Source: Bimastos eiseni (Eukaryota > Annelida > Clitellata > Crassiclitellata > Lumbricidae). Taken from it: DNA of 64,000 nucleotides. Below, piece after piece: positions 1 to 13,295 of this stretch. The position numbers and the translations under genes were made by a program. The stretch spans positions 28,290,810 to 28,354,809 of the forward strand of contig OY365807.1 in NCBI GenBank assembly GCA_959347315.1, given 5' to 3'. The notes below the pieces were generated by a model. It had not been told where the DNA came from. It did no database searches and saw only the letters and a program-made list of their open reading frames with translations. Position 1 is the first letter of the stretch. Each line of letters begins with the position of its first letter.

Positions 1-3000
1 GTCTGCAGATATGGTCCATTCTTCCATTTAAGAAATATTGAATATTTTGTACATGTATTCTTCTCTTCACTGTTCCTCCAGCTATTGGGGGCAGGAGATG
101 GTTGAATGGAAGCACGATGATATGAGGATCAGAGAGATTCGGGTTTGATATCCACTAGCCCCATAAGATTGACTCGTCCTGCTATTCGCTAGACGGTGTT
201 GATGAGTAGTAGAGATGGGCTCCTTGGTGTTAAATTTGACTCCTTTTAAATTTGTTATCATCTGTTACTACAATAATCATGTAATCATACTGAGGTTTGT
301 CAGTTTGAATTGGATGCAAAAAAAATATATACCCGTATTCATTTCGTATTTCTTTAGGTAAAACGGGTATCGGACGAATTATGAAAATTAAACATGCGAG
401 CATCTGCTGTCATGTGTGTGCCTCAGACCTTTTTGTCAAAACCACTTTGGAATTCATTTGGACTCATCCGGCATATAGTCAAATTTCTTTACTGGCTTCA
501 CTCGAACTCCTTTCACATGAAGATGTTTCATTGAGGGCTTCAGCACAATTGAAATATTTCTATCCAAGTTAGATTTCTTGGTGTCACTGATCGTACCTGC
601 TCATCCTGCTATGTTTTATTAACTGATTGTTCAATTGTTAACATTTTATTTAAATATATTTGAATGGATTTTAGATCTTGAATGACAGTTTAATGGTTTT
701 ATTCTGTTCAGAATTTCAAGGTATCATTTAGAAACAAATGTAAAATACTTGACAGTTTATTAATTTCAGTTTATTTATTTTATATTGCTGGTTTCAAACT
801 ATAAATTTGATTGAAAATGCAATTGTTTTATTTTTACAAGTTTGCATCTTGATTAATGAAATAACAAATGGACAGAATCTGCTGAAAAATGACTGACACA
901 AATCAACCATTTAATTTTGTGACTTTGTTTGACTGCTATAATTTGTTAACAAATCAGAAAATGTAGGGTGAGATGTCTGGTCAAAAGTATGCAGTTGAAG
1001 TCCCAATGACTTCTTATTTGGTGCATTGCCGTTATTCAGCACAAATACTCAGATTGAAGTTAATTGGCTGATTTTCCAATGTAAACACGCTGATAATTAA
1101 CTGGTAATCTTTTGATCAGCCAGTAGGCCAGCTAATACGGCCTGGCTAATAGGGATGAACTGAGTGTCAATTTCCTGCCAATTCTGACGAGTTGAGTTGT
1201 ACCAAGTCTGAGTTTCGATCATTTAAAAAGTGTCATTCTCTTGATTTTTGTTTTGGTAGTTTGGACAAATTTATGACTTTTGGCTTTGCCTACATTTGCA
1301 CTAGGAAGTAGTAACTACTAAGTGCTACTAGTAGCAATATTTGTGCTTTTAATTAGGTCAATTGTCGTTTTGTGGATAAAAAAGTTTTGTCTTTCCTGTT
1401 TCCATCATTGAATGTTAGGGACTGACTAACTCACTTACTGATGTAGACATTATTTTCAAGGAACACTTGTTTGGTATAATTTATTTTGAAACTAGAGATT
1501 TATGATTTGTGTATGTGTAACTTTTGTTACAGTGTATAACCTTGTTAGAATAGCTTGTGTGGTTTGCTCTTGGGAAACTTTAAGAAAAGTCACGGATAGG
1601 TATGGAGTACCAGTAATCATATACCTAGTGTCTCCATACAGTTCTAAGGGAGACTTTGAAGTGACCAACATTGTGGATGAAAGGTTTGGGTATGTTCCTT
1701 ATTGGGATTAGTACAAAATATTTTATATTTATACTTATATTGGTGTTAGCTTAGCTGGTTGTCAACAATCTAAAGCAATTATTCAAATGTTCCTATTATA
1801 AATGTATTTAGCAAAACTTGTTTATCATCGATCTATGTTGCAATACTGCTGAACAATTAAGTTCTAGTCTTTTCTGTTTTTGAAAATGTGGTAATTTCTG
1901 AATTTGTTTTATGCATCTTATTGGTTTTATGGTGTTGTTTAAACTTAACGAAATACTTGATTTTGATGAAAATTTTCCAGTTACATGGACTTGTACACCA
2001 TTTAAAGTGTTTTATTAGGGTAGACACCATTGCAATCGAAAAGATATTTTAAATTCTAAAAACTCCAGGTGAGCTTACAGTTGGTACCAGTGATGGTTTA
2101 ACTATAACATCTTGTAAGTTTTGATGTAATTTAATTAAAGTCGTTGGCAACTTCTTTAGCATATGCCACGAGGTGATATTTAGTTGTTAGATAAACGTAC
2201 ATGACAGTGGACGTGATAAACCTTTCTTTGTCAGAACAAGAACTCGCATTGTTTGTGCATGCATTCACTGAGAATGATGGTATCAGTGATTTACCAATTT
2301 TGACATTTTAGCTTTATCCAGCCATCATAACAAAGTGCAATGCCAACTGTGGCGATTATTAATCACTTAGTACTTGAACGATGAGATGCATTGGTTACCC
2401 AGTCGCTTTTAGTACACTCTCGTTGTTTAAAGTGTTAACTGATTTTCACGACCTCATTTGAAATTGGTAGGTTAGGAACTGGCAGGACTGTGTAAATTGC
2501 CTTATCAGGATGTGCTGTGAATAATTGGATGAGTTTGAGAGATTTCCAGAAAGTTTGTTTGGGAATAGTGAATGCATGCATCTGTAAAAGTTTTGTCATC
2601 TGTATTTCGACTTTGATTGTGTTTTAGTGGCAATTAATATATTAATATATGCATTACTGCTTCATTTATTTGTGATTAAATAACTTTTATAAAAATGGAA
2701 ATACAACCTAGCAAGTAGGGTTGTCAAGTATGGAGACAATTTGGTAAGTATGTAAATAAAACTGTGTTCTTGAAAGTTAACACTACTCTTAGTTAATTAC
2801 TTTTTAACTACTTAAATAGTAGTTTAATTTGTAATGTAATCAACCATTTAGCAAGAGTTTACTTTACGAGGTATGCACATAATTGACTACTTTTCAAAAG
2901 TAGTTTATTATTTTTTAACTACTTGAAGATTAGTTGAATTACTACTTGTGAATTAGAGTTCTTGAGTACCACAGTGACTGGTTGGTACTCTTGCTAGCCT

Positions 3001-3178
3001 AGAGTCTGTAATTTACACATATTTTCCATATCAGTGTGTTGTTTTGCATTTGGATTTTCCATGATACCTCAATGAACTTTGCATTTAATTTGTGTGTACC
3101 ATGTACAAGTAACACTTGCTTAAGGGTTGATTGGTAAATGAAACGATTGAGGACTGTTCAACATTCGACTGTTCTTCA
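1..3178. other. Non-coding sequence, probably tetraspanin intron or 5' flank
   Basis: AT-rich. Contains a SINE-like copy (118-275) and, at 2780-2960, repeated TTAACTACTT / AGTAGTT words, perhaps a degraded element. Short open frames at 381-572 and 1502-1711 are not recognised as real exons. The first tetraspanin exon was not found here. Confidence 0.5.
118..275 (+). mobile_element. SINE-like element, family 2, copy 1 (degraded)
   Basis: Shares an ordered set of words with 33925-34111: GAGGATC, a box-B-like GGTTTGATATCC, CCCATAAGATTGAC and TTAAATTTGACTCC. The box-B-like word suggests a tRNA-derived SINE. Confidence 0.5.
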
Positions 3179-3398
3179 AAATTCTTGAAATTTGATACCG
3201 CCCTTCCTCCAACATCTTTTGCTCAGAAGTGAACACGCCTCAACCCCGCAATTGCAGTTGTACTGCAGAGTAATTGTGCGCGAAGGACTTGCTCAAGGTT
3301 CATACACAGCGACTGATGCCTTGGACAAGGGTCGAACCCACTCACCCAGCGCACACTAAGTGTTACAGGCCGACCACTCTAACCGATCAGCCACCGTT
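3179..3398 (-). mobile_element. tRNA-derived SINE, family 1, copy 1
   Basis: Head at 3398 on the minus strand: box A TGGCTGATCGGTTAGAG, box B GGGTTCGACCC, then a conserved body (ACCTTGAGCAAGTCCTTCG, ACAACTGCAATTG) and a tail at 3179. Same family as 39544-39782 and 49322-49545. Confidence 0.88.
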
Positions 3399-4157
3399 CT
3401 TGTTCTGAATATTCTCAGTTCCTCCTTGCATTTTCATGAAAGGTCTTAAATGCTTGCATATTTATGATGCATTACCTAGGCACTTTCTGGTTTCGTTAAG
3501 TCAGTAATTATTTATTACTGTTTATATGTTAATTGTTCTTCACCAGTCAAAAAGGACTCTGGTCCAAATAATAGTTACTAGATTTATGACATCACATGTG
3601 GACTGACTGCTGTTAATTTATCTTTTATAATTGATGCTGTTGTCATGGTTTTTGATGTTAAGGCAAATTATTGAATTCTTGTAACCTTCTGGAGTTTTTC
3701 ATTTTCAGTTTTGCTTGTGAAATGTTTATTGATTGATTGAATATGTTTTATGAAAATGCACAGAGCATAAAGAAAATGGTCAAAGTTTTGAAGTTACTCT
3801 ACTGTTGGATGCAAAGCTGGAAAATAGCCCATGAAATAAAATTATGACCTGACACAAACTGGATAAAAGTGTGGAAATTACGAATAAGCCAGAAAACCAT
3901 ACCAGAGTTCAAAATATCACCCAGATTTTAGTGAGTGTGCTAAATAACTGATAAAATTCATTCTTTTTACGATTTCGTATTGTAGTGATGTTGATATTCA
4001 TTTGTACTCAATGAAGTTACATGAGCATGCATTGATTGTTCTGTAATTTAATTAGTATGATTCATTTACTTATTATCAATGAGCCTTAAAGTTGTTAGAG
4101 ATGTGTATAATAAAAATACTTAAATATGCTTATGTTGCTGTATAGCTTCTCTAATAT

Positions 4158-4655
4158 GGGCCCATCCATATAATATTTAATACGTAATTACGCAAAAAAT
4201 CGGATTTTCGGACCCCTCTGTTGCACCGTGTACATTTCGTAGACCCCCTCCCCCCATGTGTACGTCATTTGAGCTCTACCCCTCACCCCCATTGCAAAGG
4301 TTAAATAGCTAAAAACATCTATAAGACATTGATTTTTACCACAGGCTTTGTTAAGCATCATATTTAACAGCTTACATTTGTTAACAGTCATGAAGAATTG
4401 TAACACTAACAACACTTGCATTTGAAACCGTTTTAATGCTACATAAAATTGATTAAGCATGAATATAGTCTGTGATTAGGTTTACAGTTCTGATTTTCAT
4501 ATTCTGTATTGTGAACGTCTATTATTAGACAATTATATTTGCGTACGTACGTATTTTCGGGACCCCCTCCCCCACCACACGCACCCGTACGCAAAATGGC
4601 CGAAATATGAAACCCCCTCCCCTCGCTGTGTACGTAATATGTGGACGGCCCCTAT
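4158..4655 (+). mobile_element. MITE-like element with terminal inverted repeats, copy 1
   Basis: About 500 bp. The ends match as inverted repeats (GGGCCCATCCA-AT-TTA against GGGGCCGTCCACATATTACG). Each subterminal region has a C-rich tract (CCCCCTCCCC). Possible 3-bp TAT duplication. No coding frame. Confidence 0.75.
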
Positions 4656-4979
4656 TGAAAACATACTCTTGATTCACGCAATACATGGTTGTAAAATATG
4701 AGCTACATATTGTTTTTCCATGACTTTCTGGGGCTATTTTGTCAATGAACGTTGGATTAACTCAATACACTTTTACATTATCTTCAGTATGTAAGTGCTA
4801 TAACAACTCAGCAGCAGAAAGCTCAGCACATCAGGAGCAGCCAATCAGAGACACTTGCCACCAGAGCCTAAGTGAAGCTTAGATGTTGTTAAGAAGAGAA
4901 GAAAGTTGATGAGTTAGCATGAAGTCATCAGTGAGTCTGCATGACTCAGCTCAAACAACAGATCATTTAAGAAGCAGAA

Positions 4980-5106
4980 ATAATTGATAGGCAAGAAATT
5001 CTTCAGCTTAAGAGTTGTAGACTTGTGGACTGATTTGGATGTTAGTACAGTACTGTCTCAGTGGACACTATCACAGCCTTTAAGAGGGAGCTATAAAAAT
5101 TGGACT
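4980..5106 (+). pseudogene. LINE 3' remnant
   Basis: Reads FFSLRVVDLWTDLDVSTVLS, the FFSxRVVxxWNxLPxxVV ending of non-LTR reverse transcriptases. Related at DNA level to 8326-8410. Confidence 0.6.
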
Positions 5107-5406
5107 ATTACGCATGTTTCAGGTTAATTTGCAATGGTTTTAACACAAACTAAGCATCTTCTGAACCGCTTAAGACCCATTTTTAGGGTATGTTATGTTC
5201 TGTTATTCCTTTCAGGGTTGACAGGAGACACCATGTTAAAAGTTATTCTAGGTTTTGGTTTGAATTCTAACTGCACCCAATGTGTTCAAGAATGCATTAG
5301 TGCTTAACTAAGTTAGAATTTCCAACATGATGTCTATGGGGCACAGAATTCCACCAGTCAATTTTTGTGTGGCACTGAACCATAACTAACCTCAGCGGTT
5401 CAATGA

Positions 5407-5890
5407 TGGGCCATCCAAATATTGCATACACAGCGAGGAGAGGGGTTTCGAATTTCGGCATTTTTGCGTATGGGTGCGTATGGTGGAGGGGGAGGGTGGT
5501 GAAAATTATGTACGTTACGCAAATATAACTGTCTAATTATGACTTCCACATTATGGAATATTAAAAATCAGAACTATTAACCCAATCACAGCCTATTTTC
5601 CTGCTTAATCAATTTTACGTAACATTAACACTTTTTTAATACAAGTGTTGTGGGTATTTTATTTCTTCATATCAGGTTAACAAATTTAAGATGTTTAATA
5701 TAATGCTTAAAAAATAAAAACCTATGGCAAAATCAATGTCCTATAGATCTGTAACCTTTGCAATGGGGGTGTAGAGCTCAGATGAATGTACGCATGGGGG
5801 AGGGGGTCCCAAAAGTTTATGTGGTGCAACAGTGGGGAGCAGGTCCGAAAATCCAATTTTTATACATACGTAATACATGGATGGGCCCTT
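5407..5890 (-). mobile_element. MITE-like element with terminal inverted repeats, copy 2 (inverted)
   Basis: Reverse-complement relative of 4158-4655: the same ends, GTACGCAAATATAACTGTCTAAT-type blocks and C-rich subterminal tracts. The two copies lie 750 bp apart and face opposite ways. Confidence 0.75.
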
Positions 5891-8117
5891 ACTCATACAT
5901 AGGTGATGGAACTTCAGATCTTTACAAGCATATTCATAACCGACATATTTACTAATTGCTGTTAGGATAAATATAATATGTGTGAAACAAGGTGCATACA
6001 GTTGATTGTGACAACAGAAACACATTTAGGTGATGTACAGGTCTACTCTATTGGTGGCAGATCTCATATTTCAGGTGGAGGATCTCAGAAAATAATCACT
6101 GCATAAGTTTCAATTTTAAACTAATTCTGGAAAATGCTGAACTACCTACCTGTTGCCTCTGCTGCAAGACTTCATAAGGTACAAAATAAAGTGTCAGATA
6201 ATTTCAGAGTAATTGATAAATTGCAAGTCTGCAAGTTATATGGCTACCAATTGCAGTTTCCTTTGTCTATCCTCAGGCCATATCGTAAAATACTGTACAA
6301 GATAGAAGTTCAGGAAAAATGTGGAAGACCACGTATTTGATCACTATATGAATCCAGTAGATGTTTTACATTGGTCTACTCCAGGAGTCGAATCTGCAAC
6401 TAATACCATATTAGTCACAGGTCAAAATTAATGCATAAATACTATATACTTATTTTAAACAGATATTTTATGCAGTACAGATTTGTGGATTTATATAGCA
6501 ACCTAATTTGAGATCTCCTAACATCAACACTGCTTAGGCACACCTCAATCTCAAGATTGTGAATATCCATCAGGTCCTCATAACCACCAATTTATTGTTC
6601 CAACTGAGCATTTATATACTGTGGATTCATATAAGACTAATAGTAGGCCCACAACCATGTTTTGAAATGAATGTTCAACAATATTGTGGTCACAATTGGG
6701 AGAACAGAAGGGACACAGGCTTACTGTTCCACTATAATTAGCCCCCCCCCATGCCAATTTAAAACGTTGATACGTTAGACTACATACATTTTTATTGAAT
6801 TATCTGATATTTAGGAAGTGTATCATTTTATTAGCCTAACCGCAAAGTTTCTCCAGTCCCTTACAGCCGCATTCATTGGTCTCAGCTCAGCCATGTCGAT
6901 CATATCTTTCTGGAAGATTTATATGTGCACTACCGCTTCCCGTACGCGATCAAGACAAGACAATAGGCAGCGGGCAGACGACAATAGAGGGTTGACCAGT
7001 AAGCCTAATTAAGCCGTGTTACAACTAAGACAACTTCAGAGCACGGAGCCATGGACAAGAGTAGTTTAATTGCATATAGCTGCCGTACTGGCCGCTATCG
7101 AACGTGCCATAACAGCATCATTGGCTCATGCAGTCGGTGATAAATAAATCACTACTCACATGTAGGCGATGAAGATGTGGCTCAAAGGTAAGGTTCTGAT
7201 CCAACAGAATATCAAGGTAATCGACTGTAGCTGCTTAATTCAGGGCAGAGGATTTAATAGCCAACTCATCCGAGTATGAGCATCGACTGACTGGAATCAA
7301 TGATAACCATTAGGCCGCGTTGTGCTTTATCATCACGGACCTGCAGCTGGGTTAAGACCACAAAATTAGCCCGACAAAGCTAGATGTGTATAATCCTCCC
7401 ACACATTGTCTTGGTGAGAGTGGAGCGAATTTTACATTAGCGGAGAGAATTTATCATTTCATCGGTCGAATTTATTAGCGGCCTGCTTTATCTCTCATTC
7501 TGTCTCTTTGGACTGACCTTTTGGATTTGACTTGATTTCGGATTTGTTTTGGTGCGCCGTTGATTGATGCCTTGTGCATTATTATGGCGGCGCTTTAGGA
7601 GTTTTTTATAGTCATATTCATAGTCATATTTAGTTTTCAATGGACTCATATAAGACGTGACACAACTGAGCTGAGTCACTGTTTTCGTAAGACAATTTAT
7701 CGACTGTTTCACTGGCTGCTGAATTGTGAGCTGAATGGAAAACACGGTTTCCCTTTAACCCTGAAAAATGCCGCTGTTTTTGGGAGGATTCTTCTGCAGC
7801 CGATACACTCTTGTAGTCCTGAATATTTTCTACATTGTACGTATATTTCATCGACGTGTCAAATCCTGCTTTCAAATGTTTTACACCATTAGTGTTCTAT
7901 TTTCATTGTAGTTCTTCATTTCTAGATCGTTCCTATGGCAATGATTTATTCTGAAGGGCACACAATGTGACCCAACAAACTTTTACATGAAGTGATCATG
8001 GCATAAACGGGAGATGCATTGGCAGAAATCTTCAATAGATCGATGCACGGGAATGGAACGATGCCCTCAGCCCCCGCCCCCTTATACTACGAATAGCTAC
8101 AAACATGATATGGGGTT
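5891..8117. other. Non-coding, upstream of the tetraspanin exons
   Basis: No recognisable exon or repeat family. Short frames at 6134, 6559, 6818 and 7488-7875 have no recognisable protein content. Confidence 0.45.
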
Positions 8118-8412
8118 GCAAGGATTTGAGCTATGAAGAAAGACTGAAAAGATATGGACAAACAACACTAGAGAGAAAGAAGAACAGAGAAGATCTAACT
8201 GAAGACTTCTGAGATTGTTTTTGGAATGCAGGCATTGCAGTTTGGTGTTTTGTAATTAGCACAAAACAAGGCTTCTCAGAGTCGTAAGTAAAAAATTATC
8301 GAAGAAACCAAAAGGAACATTATGGCAGAAATTCTTCAGTGCAAGAGTTGTAGATTTTTGAAATGATAGTATGGTCTTAGTGGACTCTATCACAAGTTTT
8401 AAGAGGATGCTA
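8118..8412 (+). pseudogene. LINE 3' remnant
   Basis: Reads YEERLKRYGQTTLERKKNRE then DLTEDF, the YEERLxxLGLxTLExRRxRGDLIETFK block, followed by frameshifts and a degraded FFS segment at 8334. Truncated and dead. Confidence 0.75.
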
Positions 8413-8976
8413 TGGCTATTAAGCTATTGGCACTGTCTCAATCTTTTGCATCTGTTGGTCCCTCTCTGTGGAATGTGCTTTCCCCATCTGTTTGCTCTAA
8501 ATACTTAATGGCAGTCTCTCATACTCTTTTGCATTTCTCAACACCTACTTCTTCTCATGGGCCTTGTGCACTGGCAGCGCTTCTGAACGGTTCACCCTTC
8601 TAGAGGCGCTTCATAGGTACTTAAATACAATACAGCATTACAGGTTAACCTGCAGGAGTTTTAACACAGGCAACACATCTTTTATGAACAACTTTAAACC
8701 CTTGTTATGTTATGTTAAAAAGTTAAAAATTATATCCATGACCTTTCATGTTGCATTTTTGCTGCTAGGAAAACGTTTTTTGAATGAGCCTCAAATTTGG
8801 AAAAATTTGGAGGCTAGTGAAATTAGCAAGTTTCATTGGTCTTGATTTATTACGTATGCTTAAAATCTTTATGGTTAAATTGACAAAATTCATTGGCTTG
8901 ATCTATTTAGCCTCAAGCCAGGGTTTATAGAATTCAATGCACTTTATTCTTTTATGATAAAGTTTGCTCTTTGCAG

Positions 8977-11900
8977 ATGGTGTCCTTCGTTCTCATTGGA
9001 ATGGCTACCTATGCGAAGGCCATTGCCTTCATTGTCGACTACTCAATTGTCGGTGGAATTATTGCTTGTGGTGTGTTTCTTCTAATAATCTCTCTTGTTG
9101 GTCTTCTCGGAACTGGACTTCACCATCAAGTTCTGCTTTTTGTGGTATCCTTTCCAGCTGTGGTTTTGTATTTATGATATAATATTGATTATGTATTTGT
9201 TTTATTGATTTATTATGATTATTGTGTGGAATTTATTATTATTATTATTGTTGCTATTGTTGCTGTTATTGCTATTATTACTATTATTATTATTAGCAAT
9301 GACTTAATGACTTTGTAGTTTATCTGTTTTGCTATTGTTGTGATACTTTGTAATGAATTAATTATTGTCCTTGACTGTTGCTTAGTATATGATTGTTCTG
9401 ATACTATTGTTCATTGTTCAGTTCTCTGTTGCATGTGCATGTCTTGCAATGAACCTCTCCCAACAGCAATCGCTGTTTCTGATGGGATGGTATAGAGCCT
9501 CTGCCACCATGAAATTCAATATGCAGAAGAAGTACGATTGTTGTGGAGTGACCGAAGAATACCAGAATGAAAATGTGTCCAGCAGCACTGAGTTTGGATA
9601 TGGCCATCCACCCTGTGCAAATTCGACCAAGGTTGGCTTACATACTGAATCTATCCCTCTTTGGTGATGTCATTGTAAGTATAAGGCAGCGCTTTGTTGT
9701 ACCCTAAACTAATAAATTATTTGTGTGCATGTCCCAAACAGAAAAACTCAGTTTTGTGACAAGTAAAGAATAGATAAACAATAAACATAGAATAAAAATA
9801 ATAATTTAAAGAAAATTATTTAACAATATTTAGTATACTGCTGTTATATTGTAACCTATAATATGCATAAATATGGCATTTCAAAACCTGCGATTATTCT
9901 CTGTTTCTGCACGAAATATTTATTAATAATTTTTCTTGTGTTCCTCTTTGCAACAGCTATGTTTTTGGCGTACGCGTACCACCGGTTGAAAACCGGCGGT
10001 GTAAGGTTCTTAAAAGTGTGTTCATACACACATATGTGTGCCTACTGCCTTACTTTATTTCAAGTGAAAACTTTGAGCATTGTCTAACTTTAAAATTGTG
10101 ACTTTTGTATCATTTAGTTGTTTTTGGATTTGATTTAGTTGCCTTCTGGTTTTCATTTAGTATGATCTGATATATATGATATTGTCGTAGTCTTGTTGGA
10201 ACTCTACGGAGCTGTGCTGCACAGGCGTGCCCATTCAGAGCAATGACACCGACGTCTGTTCATCGACATCCTGTTGGGATGAAGTCAAAGACGATTTGAG
10301 CAAAGCCATTCGAGCTGTCAGCTTCGTCGGACTCTTCTTCAGCTTCACTGAGGTACTTGTTTTATTATCCAGTTTCTGTAGACTTGGAAAGAAAGAGTAT
10401 CCTTATCAGGGATGAAAATGGCTTCAGCAGTTGACAATGTCATCTATGTCCATTGCACATAACAGACCAAGGGATGGATCCCGGGTTAGAGTGACGGCTC
10501 TGAACCAATTGCATTTTGACCATGTTTCTATGCATTATATTTCTTTACAATGATTTGAATTGACTGATGTCTTGTGCATTATGATGATGTCTGCAGAAGT
10601 CGGATTAGATTAAGTTATAGTCACATAGCTAGAATGCTGATCCAATTGCTGCTGTCGCCATTTCAACCTTGATTAGTTGAGTCTTGATTTGTGGTAATGA
10701 GTATGCTGTTGCAAGCTTATCAGAGCTTGTGATGGCATAGAGACTGGCAGTAAATTCGTGATGCTTGGTGCCATAATACCACTGCTAGAAGATAGGGCAT
10801 AACCGAGTAGACAATTTCCACCGAGTACCGAATCCAAGTATTTGGATGAACTATGTGCCGGATCCGGGTACGAACCGAATAGTAGTGTCAAATCTGCACA
10901 GCATGTAAATTATGACTTTGTAGGCCTACAATCAGCCTACAACTATGAAAAATAAAGCAGGCCTTCAAGAGCTTCAGATCATATGAATTTAAGTGACTAA
11001 TTTCTAATTAACTAATCAGTTACCTAAGCATACAAGTCAGCGAGTACCATTCGTAGACAAGGCGTAGTTAACCTGCCATGTGCACAGCTACGGAGAACTG
11101 TCTGTAGTCAACGCAGAGTCTATAGCAATATCCTTCATATAACATATCGTTGCACTCTAGGCTATAACAATATATTTATTATTTAATAACTTTATTTGTG
11201 AAAAAAATTTAATACCTTGTTATGCAATTTGAAATATGAAGGTGTCAACGACGTATTTACTCTCTACTGTTTATTGGAAAGTGGGTGGAGCCAATTCACG
11301 CAGAAAAATTACTGATTTGGTTGCCACCATGGAGAATGCAACCAAAAGAATTAAAATGTATAAATTAACATAATTATTTTAAAGAAAATTCAATTGAACA
11401 TGAAGTTCTTGTTTAATTAATCATTAACTTTTAACTAACCCCATTAGTCCTAAATTTATTTGATGAAAAAATATTATTTTAGCAAAAAAATTTCTTTTCA
11501 AAAAAAGTTATTTTTAGATATTTGCGGGTGTAATATTTGTCGAGGCGAATACTCCCAAATAGTCCAATATTCGGCCGAGGCGAATGTCCGAGGCGATTTC
11601 CGATTATGCCCTACTAGAAGATAATGTTTCTTTTTAAAATTTTTGAAATTAATATAATAACAATTGGTGGCAGAGGTGCCTTGACATTGAACATTTGGAA
11701 TTGAAAAAAAAAGCACAAATTTCAAGTTTGACATAAAACATCTTTCTGTGAGAGTCTTATGAAAGCCACTGTGCAAATGTTTAGATGTGTGCAGATACAA
11801 AAACACGTATACATGCATGAATACATGCATGCATAAAAACATGTGTATGATATATACATATGCTCTACAGTCTTCACATGCCAATGATGCCAATTTTATG

Positions 11901-13295
11901 ATTTAAATTGGAGCTAAATGATATGCAAGCCTTAGTTAGTCAAGTCAAGTCATGTCAAGTTGTTTTTATTGAAACCAAGGTATATCAAAACTCAACATAT
12001 ATACAAGAAAATGCAGAACCAATGGCTCAAAGGGAGAAACCCAAAAGGGCCTAAGCCCCGCTTACTAGGCTTACTAGAGTTGGTGTCATTGAGCTTCTGA
12101 ATCCAAGTTTAATCATTTGCAAACTGATTCCAAGTTGGATTCCAAATTGTTTGATAGTCTCTCATGATGATAACACACAATTATTTCTTCATGCTAAACA
12201 CATGTTCAACAGGCACACTTGTGGCAGTAAAAGCTAGAACTTAAACGGCCACTAATTGGAATCATGCTGGCACACAGTTGCCTTTACTGCCCTAACTGGA
12301 CAGTTGAATCAAATTTTGCACAATGTTGGGTAGTTGCAATGTGTTATTTGGGAGTGAAGGTGATTTTAGTTTAATTATCAAATCAAATTTAATTGACAAT
12401 GACAAAGAACATGGAGGAGAAGATCAACGCATGTGAAATGTGGATATGGAGGAAGTTGCAGAGAATATCATGGACGGAGAAGATGACAAACGAAGAGGTG
12501 CGCAGGAAGATTGGAGTTGAGAATGATGAGATGGTACAACAAACAGCGTTGAGAAGGAAGCTGGGGTTTTTCGGATATGTTATGCAATCAAATAGAATGG
12601 AAAAGGAAATGATATTATCATGCAGAGACGGAAAAATAAAATGAGGGCGCCCAAGGAAGAAATGGATGGACCAAATACAAGAAAGAACCGGAATGAATCT
12701 GGAGGAATTAAGGGACGTGACCTCAGAGAGAAAGCAATGGAGAAGGTTTATCATGACGGTCGCTGGAGTTCAACAAACTGAAAGCACAAGGTGACAAGGT
12801 ATCAAATAGTCCTTGCTTTAAAAGAGTGCAGTACATTCACTTCACAGTCGATTGTAAACAATGTTGTTACATTGCATCCCTGTGGGGATAGTGTCTAAAT
12901 AATTTCACAAAATACAATGATCATGAAAATACTTCTTATTCGAATCTGTTGTCAAGGTCTTGCATGCAGATGTTTAAGTTTTTGTATTTATCTTCTAGGT
13001 ATAACTATTCTGTACATGTACCTTGATTCATGATAAAATCTGTACAATAGCAAAATAATAGGAAGAGATGATACCATTACAATATGCAAGACATTGGCTT
13101 ATGGCAATAGATCGAGTCAATTGTCACATACTTTTAAGTTTTACTTTAAAAATTGAAACTGTGTGCATTGTCTACAGTAAATACTCTACATGTTTCCTTG
13201 TATATTGTTTTTCATTTCAGCTCATTGGAATATGGCTCGCTTACCGATTTCGCAATCTTAAAGATCCTAATGTCAATCCAAATGCCTTTTTGTAG
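8977..13295 (+). CDS. TSPAN13/31: Tetraspanin of the TSPAN13/TSPAN31 type, last four exons (first exon not found)
   Basis: Four-pass membrane protein of the plasma or vesicle membrane; tetraspanins organise membrane-protein microdomains. Exons, all phase 0 with AG/GT borders: 8977-9144, 9386-9631, 10191-10352, 13221-13295 (TAG). Exon 8977 gives the end of TM1 and TM2 ([20 protein letters not shown]) and the HHQVLLF turn. Exon 9386 gives TM3 ([17 protein letters not shown]) and the CCG motif opening the large extracellular loop. Exon 10191 gives the cysteine-rich rest of the loop and GLFFSFTE opening TM4. Exon 13221 ends in [14 protein letters not shown], matching the conserved NPSAFL end of vertebrate TSPAN13/31. 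The visible part is 216 residues. The missing first exon should add about 20 (the conserved N-terminus and start of TM1), giving a protein longer than the roughly 205-residue vertebrate forms. A possible ATTAAA poly(A) signal lies at 13343. The ATG at 8977 is an internal Met, not the start. Confidence 0.93.
10793..11613. mobile_element. Non-autonomous hAT-like DNA transposon, complete, 821 bp
   Basis: The ends are 13-bp terminal inverted repeats (TAGGGCATAAYCG on both sides, one mismatch). They are flanked by a perfect 8-bp target duplication, CTAGAAGA, at 10785-10792 and 11614-11621. An 8-bp duplication with a short TAGGG-type end is the hAT hallmark. No transposase frame is visible inside. 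It sits in the tetraspanin intron between the TM4-start exon and the last exon. A stretch inside it (10899-11037) recurs at 17867-18005. Confidence 0.85.
12393..12790 (+). pseudogene. Non-LTR retrotransposon (LINE) 3' coding remnant
   Basis: The translation reads [20 protein letters not shown], then a degraded LGFFGYV segment, then [11 protein letters not shown] after one in-frame stop at 12642. This is the usual C-terminal region after the reverse transcriptase domain in non-LTR elements (pattern RMLRISW, WFGHV, GRPRxxWxD, WR). It has no 5' part and at least one stop, so it is dead. It lies in the last tetraspanin intron. Confidence 0.8.

Noticed and set aside
381..572. 63-codon frame with helical-looking content
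   Set aside because: No homologue recognised, no partner exon found; probably chance.
1502..1711. 69-codon frame after an acceptor-like TTTTGTTACAG, ending GYVPYWD
   Set aside because: It reads like protein but no family is recognised, and it does not match the missing tetraspanin first exon.
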